Shown here piece by piece: positions 1 through 6,407 of a stretch of DNA of 10,524 bases. Below the pieces are notes generated by a model, which searched no databases, was not told where the DNA came from, and saw nothing but the letters and a program-made list of their open reading frames with translations. Numbering within the stretch: the stretch's first letter is position 1; each line of letters starts with the position of its first letter. The stretch comes from Clostridia bacterium. Its GTDB lineage: Bacteria; Bacillota_A; Clostridia; Oscillospirales; Acutalibacteraceae. The DNA lies in NCBI GenBank assembly GCA_017547865.1, contig JAFYOA010000438.1, forward strand, positions 1 through 10,524, in the 5' to 3' direction. The position numbers and the translations under genes were made by a program.

Positions 1-1
1 C

Positions 2-31
2 GGCCGTGAAGTTGTAAAGAAAGACGCATAA
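2..31 (+). CDS. Possible 3' tail of an upstream gene (partial)
   Basis: Reading from base 2 gives nine codons (GREVVKKDA) and a TAA stop at 29-31. A well-formed terminator begins 16 bases further on, which is the normal distance for the end of a gene. The lysine-rich end is compatible with a cytosolic protein, but nine residues are too few to name a family. The other two forward frames also stop early (TGA at 7, TAA at 15), so the frame choice rests only on being the longest and closest to the terminator. Confidence 0.3.
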   Translation, partial: GREVVKKDA

Positions 32-46
32 GTTAACGAAGAAATG

Positions 47-79
47 TAGAGAGGGCCGCGGTCTTCTCTATTTTTCTTT
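47..79 (+). terminator. Intrinsic terminator upstream of the DUF512 gene
   Basis: Bases 47-55 pair with 62-70 (nine pairs, including two G-U) around a six-base loop, followed by TTTTTCTTT at 71-79. It would end transcription of whatever gene lies to the left. Only 33 bases separate the T-run from the DUF512 start, and I see no good promoter in that gap. Confidence 0.7.
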
Positions 80-99
80 ATGTGAGGAATTTTGTACGA

Positions 100-105
100 A
101 AGGAG
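100..105 (+). promoter_or_regulatory. Shine-Dalgarno site fixing the DUF512 start
   Basis: AAGGAG lies seven bases before the ATG at 113. It overlaps the body of the longer in-frame reading from TTG 92, so it selects ATG 113 as the start. Confidence 0.85.
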
Positions 106-112
106 AGAACGT

Positions 113-1420
113 ATGTCGGTTCTGATTACGGGCATAACAAAAAACAGTGCGGCCGAACAGGCCGGAATACAGGCCGGCGATACTCTGCTCTCCATCAATG
201 GGCATGAGATTTGCGATGTGCTGGATTTTCGCTTTTACGAGACGGAATCCAAACTTTCCGTGGAGTTTATGAACCCCGACGGCGACCGGCACACCCGGCA
301 GATTTTGAAGGGGCGTTACGCCTCTCTGGGCCTGGAATTCGAGACTTACCTGATGGACAAGCAGCAATCCTGCACCAATAAGTGCATCTTCTGCTTTATC
401 GATCAGTTGCCGAAAGGCATGCGGCCCAGCCTGTATTTTAAAGACGATGATTCCCGGCTTTCCTTCCTTTTCGGCAATTATGTCACCATGACAAACATGA
501 GCCGGCGGGAAGTGGAACGGATCATCGAGATGCACATCAGTCCCATCAATGTTTCTGTTCATACCATGAACCCGGAACTGCGCTGCAAAATGATGAACAA
601 CCGTTTTGCCGGGCAGGTGCTGGAAAACCTGGGAAGATTCACCGCGGCAGGCATTCAGGTGAACTGCCAGCTGGTGCTTTGCCCGGGGATCAACGATGGG
701 GAAGAGTTGGAGTTTTCTCTGAACGAGCTGTATAAGCTGGGAGAAAACGTGCAGAGCATTGCCTGCGTGCCGGTGGGGGTAACCCGCTACCGGGAGGGCT
801 TGTACCCACTGCAGACCTATACAAAAGAAACAGCGGCGGCAACCCTGGCGCAGATTGAAGCCTTTGGTGACCGCTTTAAGGCAGAACGCGGCGCGCGCAC
901 GGTGTATGCCAGCGATGAATTTTACCTGCTGGCAGAAAAACCGCTGCCCGGCGTGGAGTTCTACGAGGACTTTGCACAGCTGGAAAACGGCGTGGGAATG
1001 CTGACCAACCTGAAAGACGAATTTGCCTTTGCCTTTGAAGATGCCGAAGAACCGGCTGCCCCCCGTAAGGTGACCTTTGTGACCGGGGAAAGCCCGGCGG
1101 CATTTTTGAAAACCATGCTTGACGAAACCGTCGGCAAATGGGATAATTTGACTGTGGAGATCGTGGCGGTGCACAACGACTTTTTTGGCGGTTGTGTGAA
1201 TGTTTCCGGGCTTCTCACCGGGCAGGATATGCTGCGTGCCCTGCAGGGAAGAGACCTTGGCGACGAGGTGCTGATCCCCATCTCCACATTAAAACAGGAC
1301 GAAGATATATTCTTGGACGATATGACCCGCGAAGAGCTGCAGGAAGCGCTGGGCGTGCCGGTGACCCCGGTGGGCAATACCGGCGATGCTATGCTGAATG
1401 CGCTTGTGGGCAACGTTTGA
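113..1420 (+). CDS. DUF512 family PDZ/radical-SAM-like protein
   Basis: This 435-residue cytosolic protein matches the DUF512 family (TIGR03279-type putative Fe-S radical SAM proteins). Seen in the sequence: a PDZ-like N-terminus at about residues 3-60 with the stretch SAAEQAGIQAGDTLLSING; then a CxxxCxxC cluster at C87, C91 and C94, expected to hold a 4Fe-4S cluster and SAM, followed by FIDQLPKGMR and a conserved KDDDSRLSFLFGNY block; and a C-terminal DUF512 region from about residue 220, with the typical SDEFYLLAEKPLP segment. The substrate and reaction of the family are, to my knowledge, not established. The start is ATG 113 because it has a good ribosome site; an in-frame TTG at 92 would add seven residues without one. 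The stop lies 17 bases before der. DUF512 genes are commonly next to der and plsY in Clostridia, so co-transcription is likely and a link to ribosome or envelope biology is possible but unproven. Confidence 0.9.
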   Translation: MSVLITGITKNSAAEQAGIQAGDTLLSINGHEICDVLDFRFYETESKLSVEFMNPDGDRHTRQILKGRYASLGLEFETYLMDKQQSCTNKCIFCFIDQLPKGMRPSLYFKDDDSRLSFLFGNYVTMTNMSRREVERIIEMHISPINVSVHTMNPELRCKMMNNRFAGQVLENLGRFTAAGIQVNCQLVLCPGINDGEELEFSLNELYKLGENVQSIACVPVGVTRYREGLYPLQTYTKETAAATLAQIEAFGDRFKAERGARTVYASDEFYLLAEKPLPGVEFYEDFAQLENGVGMLTNLKDEFAFAFEDAEEPAAPRKVTFVTGESPAAFLKTMLDETVGKWDNLTVEIVAVHNDFFGGCVNVSGLLTGQDMLRALQGRDLGDEVLIPISTLKQDEDIFLDDMTREELQEALGVPVTPVGNTGDAMLNALVGNV

Positions 1421-1437
1421 CGGAAAGGAATGACCAT

Positions 1438-2766
1438 ATGTCCAAACCGATCATTGCCATTGTGGGCCGCCCCAACGTGGGAACGTCCACTCTCTTCAAT
1501 CAGCTGGTGGGTCGGCGGCTTTCCATTGTGGATGACCAGCCCGGCGTAACCCGCGACCGTGTATACGGTGAATGTGAATGGCTGAACCGCAAGGTTTCTC
1601 TGGTGGATACCGGCGGTATTGAGCCTGCCTCCAAAGACATCATTCTCTCTCAGATGCGCGCCCAGGCGGAAATCGCCATCGATACCGCGGACGTGATCAT
1701 TCTGGTGACGGACATGCGTACCGGCGTGGTGGCTACCGATGTGGAAGTTGCCTCTATGCTGCTGAAAAGCGGCCGCCCCGTGGTGCTGTGTGTCAATAAG
1801 TGTGACTCCATCGGCGATCCGCCTCCGGAGTTCTACGAGTTCTACAACCTTGGCCTTGGCGATCCTATCGCCGTTTCCTCTGTGCATGGCCATGGTACCG
1901 GTGACCTGCTGGATGCCGTGTGGCAGTATCTTCCTCCGGAAGAGGACGAGGAAGAAGAAGGCGAAATGATCCGTGTGGCTGTTATCGGCAAGCCCAACGT
2001 GGGTAAGTCCTCTTTGGTGAACCGGATCACCGGTGAGAACCGCTGCATTGTTTCCAACATTGCCGGTACTACCCGCGATGCCATCGATACCACCGTGGAA
2101 AACGCCTACGGCCAGTTTACCTTCATCGATACCGCCGGTCTGCGCCGCAAGAGCAAGGTGGAAGACACCATTGAGCGCTACAGCAACCTGCGTGCCGAAA
2201 TGGCCGTGGAACGTGCCGACGTGTGCCTCATTATGATCGACGGTACCGAAGGCTTTACCGAACAGGATTCCAAGGTGGCCGGTATTGCCCACGAAGCCGG
2301 CAAGGCCTGCATCATTGTGGTGAACAAGTGGGACGCTGTGGAAAAAGACGATCACACCATGATCGAATACCGCAAGAACCTGGAAAAGGATTTTGCGTTT
2401 ATGTCCTATGCGCCCATCATCTTTATTTCTGCTCACACCGGCCAGCGCATCGACCGCCTGTTTGATCTGATCAAGCACGTGGCCAACTCCAACTCCATTC
2501 GCATTGCCACCGGTGTACTCAACGACATTCTGGCCCAGGCCACTGCCCGTGTGCAGCCGCCCACAGACAAAGGCCGCCGCCTGAAGATCTTCTACATGAC
2601 CCAGGCCTCTACCCGGCCGCCCACATTCGTGTGCTTCTGCAACTCCATTGAGCTGTTCCATTATTCCTACCAGCGTTACCTGGAAAACCGTATCCGCGAG
2701 GTGTTCGGTCTGGAGGGTACGCCGGTGCGGTTTATTCTGCGTGAACGCGGCGACAAGAACAACTGA
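1438..2766 (+). CDS. der: Ribosome-assembly GTPase Der (EngA)
   Basis: Der is an essential double-GTPase that helps mature the 50S ribosomal subunit. The 442-residue product has the normal length and order. GTPase domain 1 (about 3-165) shows GVTRD 36-40, DTGG 57-60 and NKCD 120-123. A strongly acidic linker follows at about 168-176. GTPase domain 2 (about 178-345) shows GKPNVGKS 184-191, TTRD 211-214, DTAG 231-234, NKWD 296-299 and SAH 331-333. A KH-like RNA-binding domain occupies about 350-442 (RRLKIFYMTQ, RFILRER). The oddity is the first P-loop, which reads GRPNVGTS at 10-17: codon 1483-1485 is ACG (Thr16) where the family has Lys (AAG). That lysine normally contacts the GTP phosphates, so domain 1 may bind or hydrolyse GTP poorly, or the base may be an error. 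ATG 1438 has AAGGAA seven bases upstream; the reading can be extended further 5' but would overlap the DUF512 gene. plsY follows 17 bases later. Confidence 0.97.
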   Translation: MSKPIIAIVGRPNVGTSTLFNQLVGRRLSIVDDQPGVTRDRVYGECEWLNRKVSLVDTGGIEPASKDIILSQMRAQAEIAIDTADVIILVTDMRTGVVATDVEVASMLLKSGRPVVLCVNKCDSIGDPPPEFYEFYNLGLGDPIAVSSVHGHGTGDLLDAVWQYLPPEEDEEEEGEMIRVAVIGKPNVGKSSLVNRITGENRCIVSNIAGTTRDAIDTTVENAYGQFTFIDTAGLRRKSKVEDTIERYSNLRAEMAVERADVCLIMIDGTEGFTEQDSKVAGIAHEAGKACIIVVNKWDAVEKDDHTMIEYRKNLEKDFAFMSYAPIIFISAHTGQRIDRLFDLIKHVANSNSIRIATGVLNDILAQATARVQPPTDKGRRLKIFYMTQASTRPPTFVCFCNSIELFHYSYQRYLENRIREVFGLEGTPVRFILRERGDKNN

Positions 2767-2783
2767 TTGAAAGGAGCGTACCC

Positions 2784-3479
2784 ATGGCTGGAATCGTTAC
2801 GGCACTGCTGACCGCTCTGGTTGGTTACTTGCTGGGCAGCATCAGCTCGTCCATCATCATCACCAAGCTGTTTATTAAGAAAGATATCCGTTCCTTCGGC
2901 AGCGGCAATGCCGGTGCCACCAATGTGCTGCGCGCGGTGGGCAAAACTGCCGCGGCCCTCACTTTCGTGTTCGATTTTCTCAAATGCGTGGCCGCTGTTA
3001 TGGCCGGCCGCCTGATTTATGCGGCGGCGGCTTCCATGGGCTATACCGGCCTGTTTGCGGAATACGGTGTGTATTTTGCGGGTGTGTGCTGTTTTATCGG
3101 CCACATTTACCCCTTGTACTTCCACGTCCGCGGCGGCAAGGGTGTGGTTACCGCAGCTGCGATGATCGCTCTGACCGACTGGCGCGTGTTTTTGCTGCTG
3201 GTGCTGGTGTTTTTTGGCACCTTCTTTATCTGGCGTTACGTGTCGTTGTCTTCCGTGCTGGCGGCGTTCAGTTATCCGGTGCTTACCTTTGCGGTGACCT
3301 ACCTGGTGGATTACACCGGCGGCCCGCTGCAGGGTGACAAGCCTTTGGACTTTGTGTTGGTGGCGACTGCCGTAGCCGTGCTGATGGGCGGCATTGTGGT
3401 GTGGAAACACCGCGAAAACATTAAACGCCTGCGGGAAGGCACCGAGAAGAAGATCTACTTCTCGCAGACCAAACGCTGA
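2784..3479 (+). CDS. plsY: Glycerol-3-phosphate acyltransferase PlsY
   Basis: PlsY is the inner-membrane enzyme that moves an acyl group from acyl-phosphate to sn-glycerol-3-phosphate, making lysophosphatidic acid, the first committed step of phospholipid synthesis. All three family motifs are visible: GSGNAGATNVLR (about 39-50), GHIYPLYFHVRGGKG (about 106-120) and HRENIKRLREGTE (about 209-221). Hydrophobic segments lie near 4-28, 53-80, 93-112, 133-152, 155-175 and 189-206. At 231 residues it is somewhat longer than the usual roughly 200; the extra length lies mostly between motifs 2 and 3. AAAGGAG stands seven bases before ATG 2784, and the gene is 17 bases after der, so it is probably the last gene of the DUF512-der-plsY transcript. 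In many Clostridia gpsA and spoIVA come next; here a terminator does. Confidence 0.96.
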   Translation: MAGIVTALLTALVGYLLGSISSSIIITKLFIKKDIRSFGSGNAGATNVLRAVGKTAAALTFVFDFLKCVAAVMAGRLIYAAAASMGYTGLFAEYGVYFAGVCCFIGHIYPLYFHVRGGKGVVTAAAMIALTDWRVFLLLVLVFFGTFFIWRYVSLSSVLAAFSYPVLTFAVTYLVDYTGGPLQGDKPLDFVLVATAVAVLMGGIVVWKHRENIKRLREGTEKKIYFSQTKR

Positions 3480-3497
3480 TTTACATAATATGTTAGG

Positions 3498-3532
3498 AAC
3501 AGGCACTTTGCATTTGGCAGAGTGCCTGTTTT
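3498..3532 (+). terminator. Intrinsic terminator after plsY
   Basis: A perfect ten-base inverted repeat (AACAGGCACT 3498-3507 with AGTGCCTGTT 3521-3530), extendable inward by TGC/GCA, ends in a short T4 tract. The hairpin is strong but the T-run is short, so some readthrough is possible. Confidence 0.75.
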
Positions 3533-3549
3533 GATGTAAAGGGGCTATG

Positions 3550-3591
3550 GTTTACACCAAAGGCAGAAAATTTGAAATAGTTTACCGTAAA
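3550..3591 (+). promoter_or_regulatory. Possible operator region upstream of the murA promoter
   Basis: GTTTAC occurs at 3550-3555 and again at 3580-3585, 30 bases apart (about three helical turns). The second copy forms the perfect palindrome TTTACCGTAAA at 3581-3591, which ends 24 bases upstream of the murA -35 box. The position suits a regulator site, but no known regulator is recognised and chance is not excluded in this AT-rich stretch. Confidence 0.25.
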
Positions 3592-3615
3592 AAACGTCGT
3601 ATTTCCGGATTTATG

Positions 3616-3644
3616 TTGACTTTTATTACCAAATGTATTATAGT
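3616..3644 (+). promoter_or_regulatory. Sigma-A promoter for murA
   Basis: TTGACT at 3616-3621, a 17-base spacer and TATAGT at 3639-3644 match the housekeeping consensus well. Transcription would start near 3651, giving a leader of about 110 nt before the murA GTG. The leader is T-rich and has a small hairpin (GACCA 3717-3721 with TGGTC 3726-3730); I recognise no riboswitch in it. Confidence 0.8.
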
Positions 3645-3749
3645 AGTATGGCAAGCGTAGAATATTTTTGCGCACATGTTTTGCTTTTGATTTTTTCTTG
3701 TATTTTGATTATAGATGACCAGTTTTGGTCGGGACCCGAAAAAACAATT

Positions 3750-3754
3750 AGGGG
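3750..3754 (+). promoter_or_regulatory. Shine-Dalgarno site fixing the murA start
   Basis: AGGGG lies eight bases before GTG 3763. The in-frame ATG at 3715 has no such site upstream, so GTG is preferred. Confidence 0.75.
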
Positions 3755-3762
3755 TGTGTCTT

Positions 3763-5046
3763 GTGGACAAGTATGTAGTGACCGGCGGCAATCGGCTTGT
3801 CGGTGAAGTGGAGATCAGCGGTGCAAAAAACGCCGCTCTGGCGATCGTTCCTGCGGTCGCGATTTGTGATGAACCCTGCGTAATCGAAAATCTTCCGGAT
3901 ATTTCCGACGTTCGCGATATGATTGGTATTTTGCGTGCGATGGGCGCCGGTGTGCGGTTTACAGACCGCCACACCGCAGAAATTGACCCCACCACCATTT
4001 TTACCAACGAAGTGCCCTATGAGCCTGCCTGCCGCATCCGCGGTTCGTATTATCTCATCGGTGCCTTCCTCAGCCGCTGCCATTCTTCCCTGGCTCCTCT
4101 GCCGGGTGGCTGCGATTTCGGCGTGCGCCCCATTGACCAGCACCTGAAGGGCTTTACCGCCCTGGGCTGCAGCTATAGCCTGGAAAACGCCATGATCGAA
4201 GTGAAGACGGATGCTCTCATCGGTGCCAACATCTACCTGGATGTGGTCTCCGTTGGTGCCACCATCAATATTATGCTGGCTGCTGTAAAGGCAAAAGGCT
4301 TGACAGTGATTGAGAACGCCGCCCGTGAGCCCCATGTGGTGGATGTGGCCAATATGCTGAACATGATGGGCGCCGATATCCGTGGTGCGGGTACCGATAC
4401 CATCAAGATCCGCGGTGTGGATTATCTGCACGGCGTGACGTATTCTGTTATTCCGGATCAGATTGAAGCCGGTACCTATATGGTTGCCGCTGCCGCCACC
4501 CACGGCGATGTGCTGGTCACCAATGTGATCCCGAAGCACTTGGAATCCATTACCGCCAAACTGGTGGAAATGGGTGTGGAAATCATCGAGAACGACGACT
4601 CCGTGCGTGTTCGCCGCACCAAGCCGCTGAATAAATGCAACGTGAAGACTATGCCGCATCCCGGTTTCCCCACGGATATGCAGCCTCAGATTGCTGTGCT
4701 GCTTTCCCTGGCCCAGGGCACCAGCATCATCACCGAAAGTGTGTGGGACAACCGTTTCCGTTACATGGAAGAGCTGCGTCGTATGGGCGCCCAGATTTCT
4801 GTGGATGGTAAGCTGGCGGTGATTGAAGGTGTGGAAAAGCTGAAGTGTGCCCCCGTGCGTGCCACCGACCTGCGTGCCGGCGCCGCCATGGTGATTGCCG
4901 CTTTGGCCACCGAAGGCACCAGCACCAGTGAAGAAGTGCAGCGGATTGAGCGCGGTTATGAAGATATGATCGCCAAGCTGCGTGGTTTGGGTGCAGATAT
5001 CTACCGTAAGGTGGATCCCGCCTCCATGAACACCCATGTGGGCTGA
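3763..5046 (+). CDS. murA: UDP-N-acetylglucosamine 1-carboxyvinyltransferase MurA
   Basis: MurA transfers enolpyruvate from PEP to UDP-GlcNAc in the cytosol, the first committed step of peptidoglycan synthesis. Starting at GTG 3763 gives 427 residues, the usual length, and puts the key residues at the same numbers as in E. coli MurA or nearly so: K22 and N23 in SGAKNAAL, the PEP-binding and general-acid cysteine C117 in LPGGCDFGVRPIDQH, and D305 in PGFPTDMQPQ. Having Cys rather than Asp at 117 predicts a fosfomycin-sensitive enzyme type. An in-frame ATG at 3715 would add 16 residues that do not resemble the family's N-terminus (normally close to MDK[FY]V) and it lacks a ribosome site. The gene has its own promoter at 3616-3644 and a terminator just after the stop. 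Many Firmicutes carry two MurA paralogues; whether this is MurA or MurZ cannot be told from the window. Confidence 0.97.
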   Translation: MDKYVVTGGNRLVGEVEISGAKNAALAIVPAVAICDEPCVIENLPDISDVRDMIGILRAMGAGVRFTDRHTAEIDPTTIFTNEVPYEPACRIRGSYYLIGAFLSRCHSSLAPLPGGCDFGVRPIDQHLKGFTALGCSYSLENAMIEVKTDALIGANIYLDVVSVGATINIMLAAVKAKGLTVIENAAREPHVVDVANMLNMMGADIRGAGTDTIKIRGVDYLHGVTYSVIPDQIEAGTYMVAAAATHGDVLVTNVIPKHLESITAKLVEMGVEIIENDDSVRVRRTKPLNKCNVKTMPHPGFPTDMQPQIAVLLSLAQGTSIITESVWDNRFRYMEELRRMGAQISVDGKLAVIEGVEKLKCAPVRATDLRAGAAMVIAALATEGTSTSEEVQRIERGYEDMIAKLRGLGADIYRKVDPASMNTHVG

Positions 5047-5059
5047 ATATGAGTTTTGT

Positions 5060-5101
5060 GCCCCAAAGATGTGCGTAAGCCGTTTTTGGGGCTCTTTTTT
5101 T
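5060..5101 (+). terminator. Intrinsic terminator after murA
   Basis: GCCCCAAA (5060-5067) pairs with TTTGGGGC (5085-5092) around a 17-base loop; after TC comes T7 at 5095-5101. The T-run ends 21 bases before the next start codon, which is on the same strand and has no evident promoter between. It may therefore be leaky, limiting rather than blocking expression of the downstream genes. Confidence 0.8.
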
Positions 5102-5106
5102 GCTTG

Positions 5107-5113
5107 AAAGGAG
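5107..5113 (+). promoter_or_regulatory. Shine-Dalgarno site supporting a TTG start
   Basis: AAAGGAG is nine bases before TTG 5123. This strong site makes the rare start codon credible for the hydrolase gene. Confidence 0.85.
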
Positions 5114-5122
5114 CGTGGCGCC

Positions 5123-5917
5123 TTGGCGCGGTTGTGTCCGCTGTTCAGCGGTAGTTCCGGCAACAGTTATTACATAGGTTCTGCCGCCGAGGGTATTTTG
5201 GTAGATGCCGGCCGCAGTGCCCGGCAGCTGACCCAAATGCTGCAAAGCCTGGAGATCGACCCCATGGCGGTGCAGGGCATTTTGGTGACCCACGAACACG
5301 TGGACCATGTGCGCGGCCTGCGGGTGTTTGCCTCCAAATATAATATTCCTGTGTATGCCACGGCGGGTACGCTGCAGGCGCTGCAGGAGCAGGGCATTGC
5401 CAACGGCAGTTTTGCCTGCACTGCCCACGGTATGCAGGCGTTTTCCTGCGCCGGGTTTGAAGTGACGCCTTTTGCGACTTCGCACGATTGTGCCGAAGGC
5501 TGCGGCTACCGTATTCGTTACCCGGACGGCCGCACGCTGGTGGTGGCCACCGACCTGGGCTATCTTTCGGAAGAAGTGAAGAGCGCTGTTTCCGGCTGCG
5601 ATTTTGCTGTGATTGAATCGAACCACGACGTGGAAATGCTGCGGTATGGCTCGTACCCTTACCCGCTGAAGAAGAGAATTCTTTCCGACCGCGGGCATCT
5701 TTCCAACGAGGCCTGCGCGAATTTTTTGCCGGAACTGGCGAAGAGCGGTACCACCCGGTTTATGCTGGCCCATTTGAGCCGGGAAAATAACCGCCCGGCG
5801 CTTGCATACCAGTGTGCCGAACAGCGTATGGCAGCCGCCGGTCTGCAGCGGCAGGTGGATTACCTGCTGGGTGTGGCCCCGGTGGAAAATACAGAAGGAC
5901 GGACGGTGTTGTTCTGA
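5123..5917 (+). CDS. Metallo-beta-lactamase-fold hydrolase, WalJ/YycJ type
   Basis: The 264-residue soluble protein has the metallo-beta-lactamase fold: N-terminal PLFSGSSGNSYYIG (about 6-19), ILVDAG (25-30), the metal-binding HxHxDH motif as HEHVDH (H57, H59, D61, H62), then H121 in TSHD, D144 in VATDLG and H217 in LAHLSREN as likely further ligands. Length and opening sequence fit the YycJ/WalJ family, which in Bacillus is encoded near the WalRK cell-wall two-component system and is believed to be a nuclease-type hydrolase; no walRK genes are in this window. The start is TTG 5123, chosen for the strong AAAGGAG nine bases upstream and because translation then begins MARLCPLFSGSSGN, as the family does. 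Its stop overlaps the rlmH start (TGATG), so the two are translationally coupled. A terminator separates it from murA. Confidence 0.9.
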   Translation: MARLCPLFSGSSGNSYYIGSAAEGILVDAGRSARQLTQMLQSLEIDPMAVQGILVTHEHVDHVRGLRVFASKYNIPVYATAGTLQALQEQGIANGSFACTAHGMQAFSCAGFEVTPFATSHDCAEGCGYRIRYPDGRTLVVATDLGYLSEEVKSAVSGCDFAVIESNHDVEMLRYGSYPYPLKKRILSDRGHLSNEACANFLPELAKSGTTRFMLAHLSRENNRPALAYQCAEQRMAAAGLQRQVDYLLGVAPVENTEGRTVLF

Positions 5918-6393
5918 TGCTGACGGTAAAGATTATTTGCATTGGTAAATTGAAAGAAGCCTACTGGCGGGATGCCTGTGCGGAATACGCCCGCCGCCTT
6001 TCGCCGTTTTGTAAGTTCTCTATTGTGGAACTGCCCGAGACCCGCCTGCCGGATGACCCCGGTGAAGGGGAGATTCGCCGGGCGCTGGAACAGGAAGCCC
6101 AAAAAATCATGGAAGCCGCCGCCGGTGCGGTGCTGTTCCCGCTGTGCATAGAGGGAACGCAGGTGGATTCCCCCGGTCTTTCCAAACTGATCGAAAGCGC
6201 TGCTCTCAGTTCCAGCAGCATTGCGTTTATTATTGGCAGCTCCTTTGGCCTGGCACCGGAGGTTAAATCCAAAGGCAGGCAGAAGCTTTCCATGTCGAAG
6301 ATGACGTTCCCCCACCAGCTGGCGCGGGTAATGCTGTGCGAACAGATCTACCGGGCGTTCCAGATCAGCAATCATTCCCGCTACCATAAGTAA
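5917..6393 (+). CDS. rlmH: 23S rRNA (pseudouridine1915-N3)-methyltransferase RlmH
   Basis: RlmH is a small SPOUT-class methyltransferase that uses SAM to methylate pseudouridine 1915 in helix 69 of 23S rRNA on assembled ribosomes, usually as a homodimer. The 158-residue product matches the family length. It shows the N-terminal IICIGKLKEAYW, the SAM-binding knot with FIIGSSFGL (about 104-112), LSMSKMTFPHQLAR (about 124-137) and the characteristic C-terminal HSRYHK. The glycine-rich loop reads GSSFG where many family members have GGSxG. The ATG at 5917 shares its A with the TGA of the hydrolase gene, so initiation is probably coupled; only weak GGAC-type sites lie upstream. A longer reading from 5812 lies inside the preceding gene and is not needed. 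The GNAT gene begins 14 bases downstream. Confidence 0.96.
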   Translation: MLTVKIICIGKLKEAYWRDACAEYARRLSPFCKFSIVELPETRLPDDPGEGEIRRALEQEAQKIMEAAAGAVLFPLCIEGTQVDSPGLSKLIESAALSSSSIAFIIGSSFGLAPEVKSKGRQKLSMSKMTFPHQLARVMLCEQIYRAFQISNHSRYHK

Positions 6394-6407
6394 AAAGAGG
6401 TGTTTGC

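Noticed and set aside
1192..1437. 5' extension of the der reading frame
   Set aside because: It overlaps the DUF512 gene by more than 200 bases, does not resemble Der, and ATG 1438 has a good ribosome site.
961..2661. Long minus-strand open frame of 566 codons opposite DUF512 and der
   Set aside because: Two confidently identified plus-strand genes cover it. The translation is rich in His/Gly/Gln with no recognisable domain, typical of the antisense of GC-biased codons.
3715..3762. ATG 3715 as the murA start
   Set aside because: It lacks a ribosome site, and the extra 16 residues do not match the family; GTG 3763 has AGGGG and restores the standard numbering of K22 and D305.
3651..3762. Riboswitch or attenuator in the murA leader
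   Set aside because: Only a five-pair hairpin and T-rich sequence are visible, with no terminator-like element or known aptamer signature.
3748..5163. Minus-strand open frame of 471 codons opposite murA
   Set aside because: It is the mirror of MurA, with His/Thr/Gly-rich composition, no motifs and no ribosome site; it also runs across the murA terminator.
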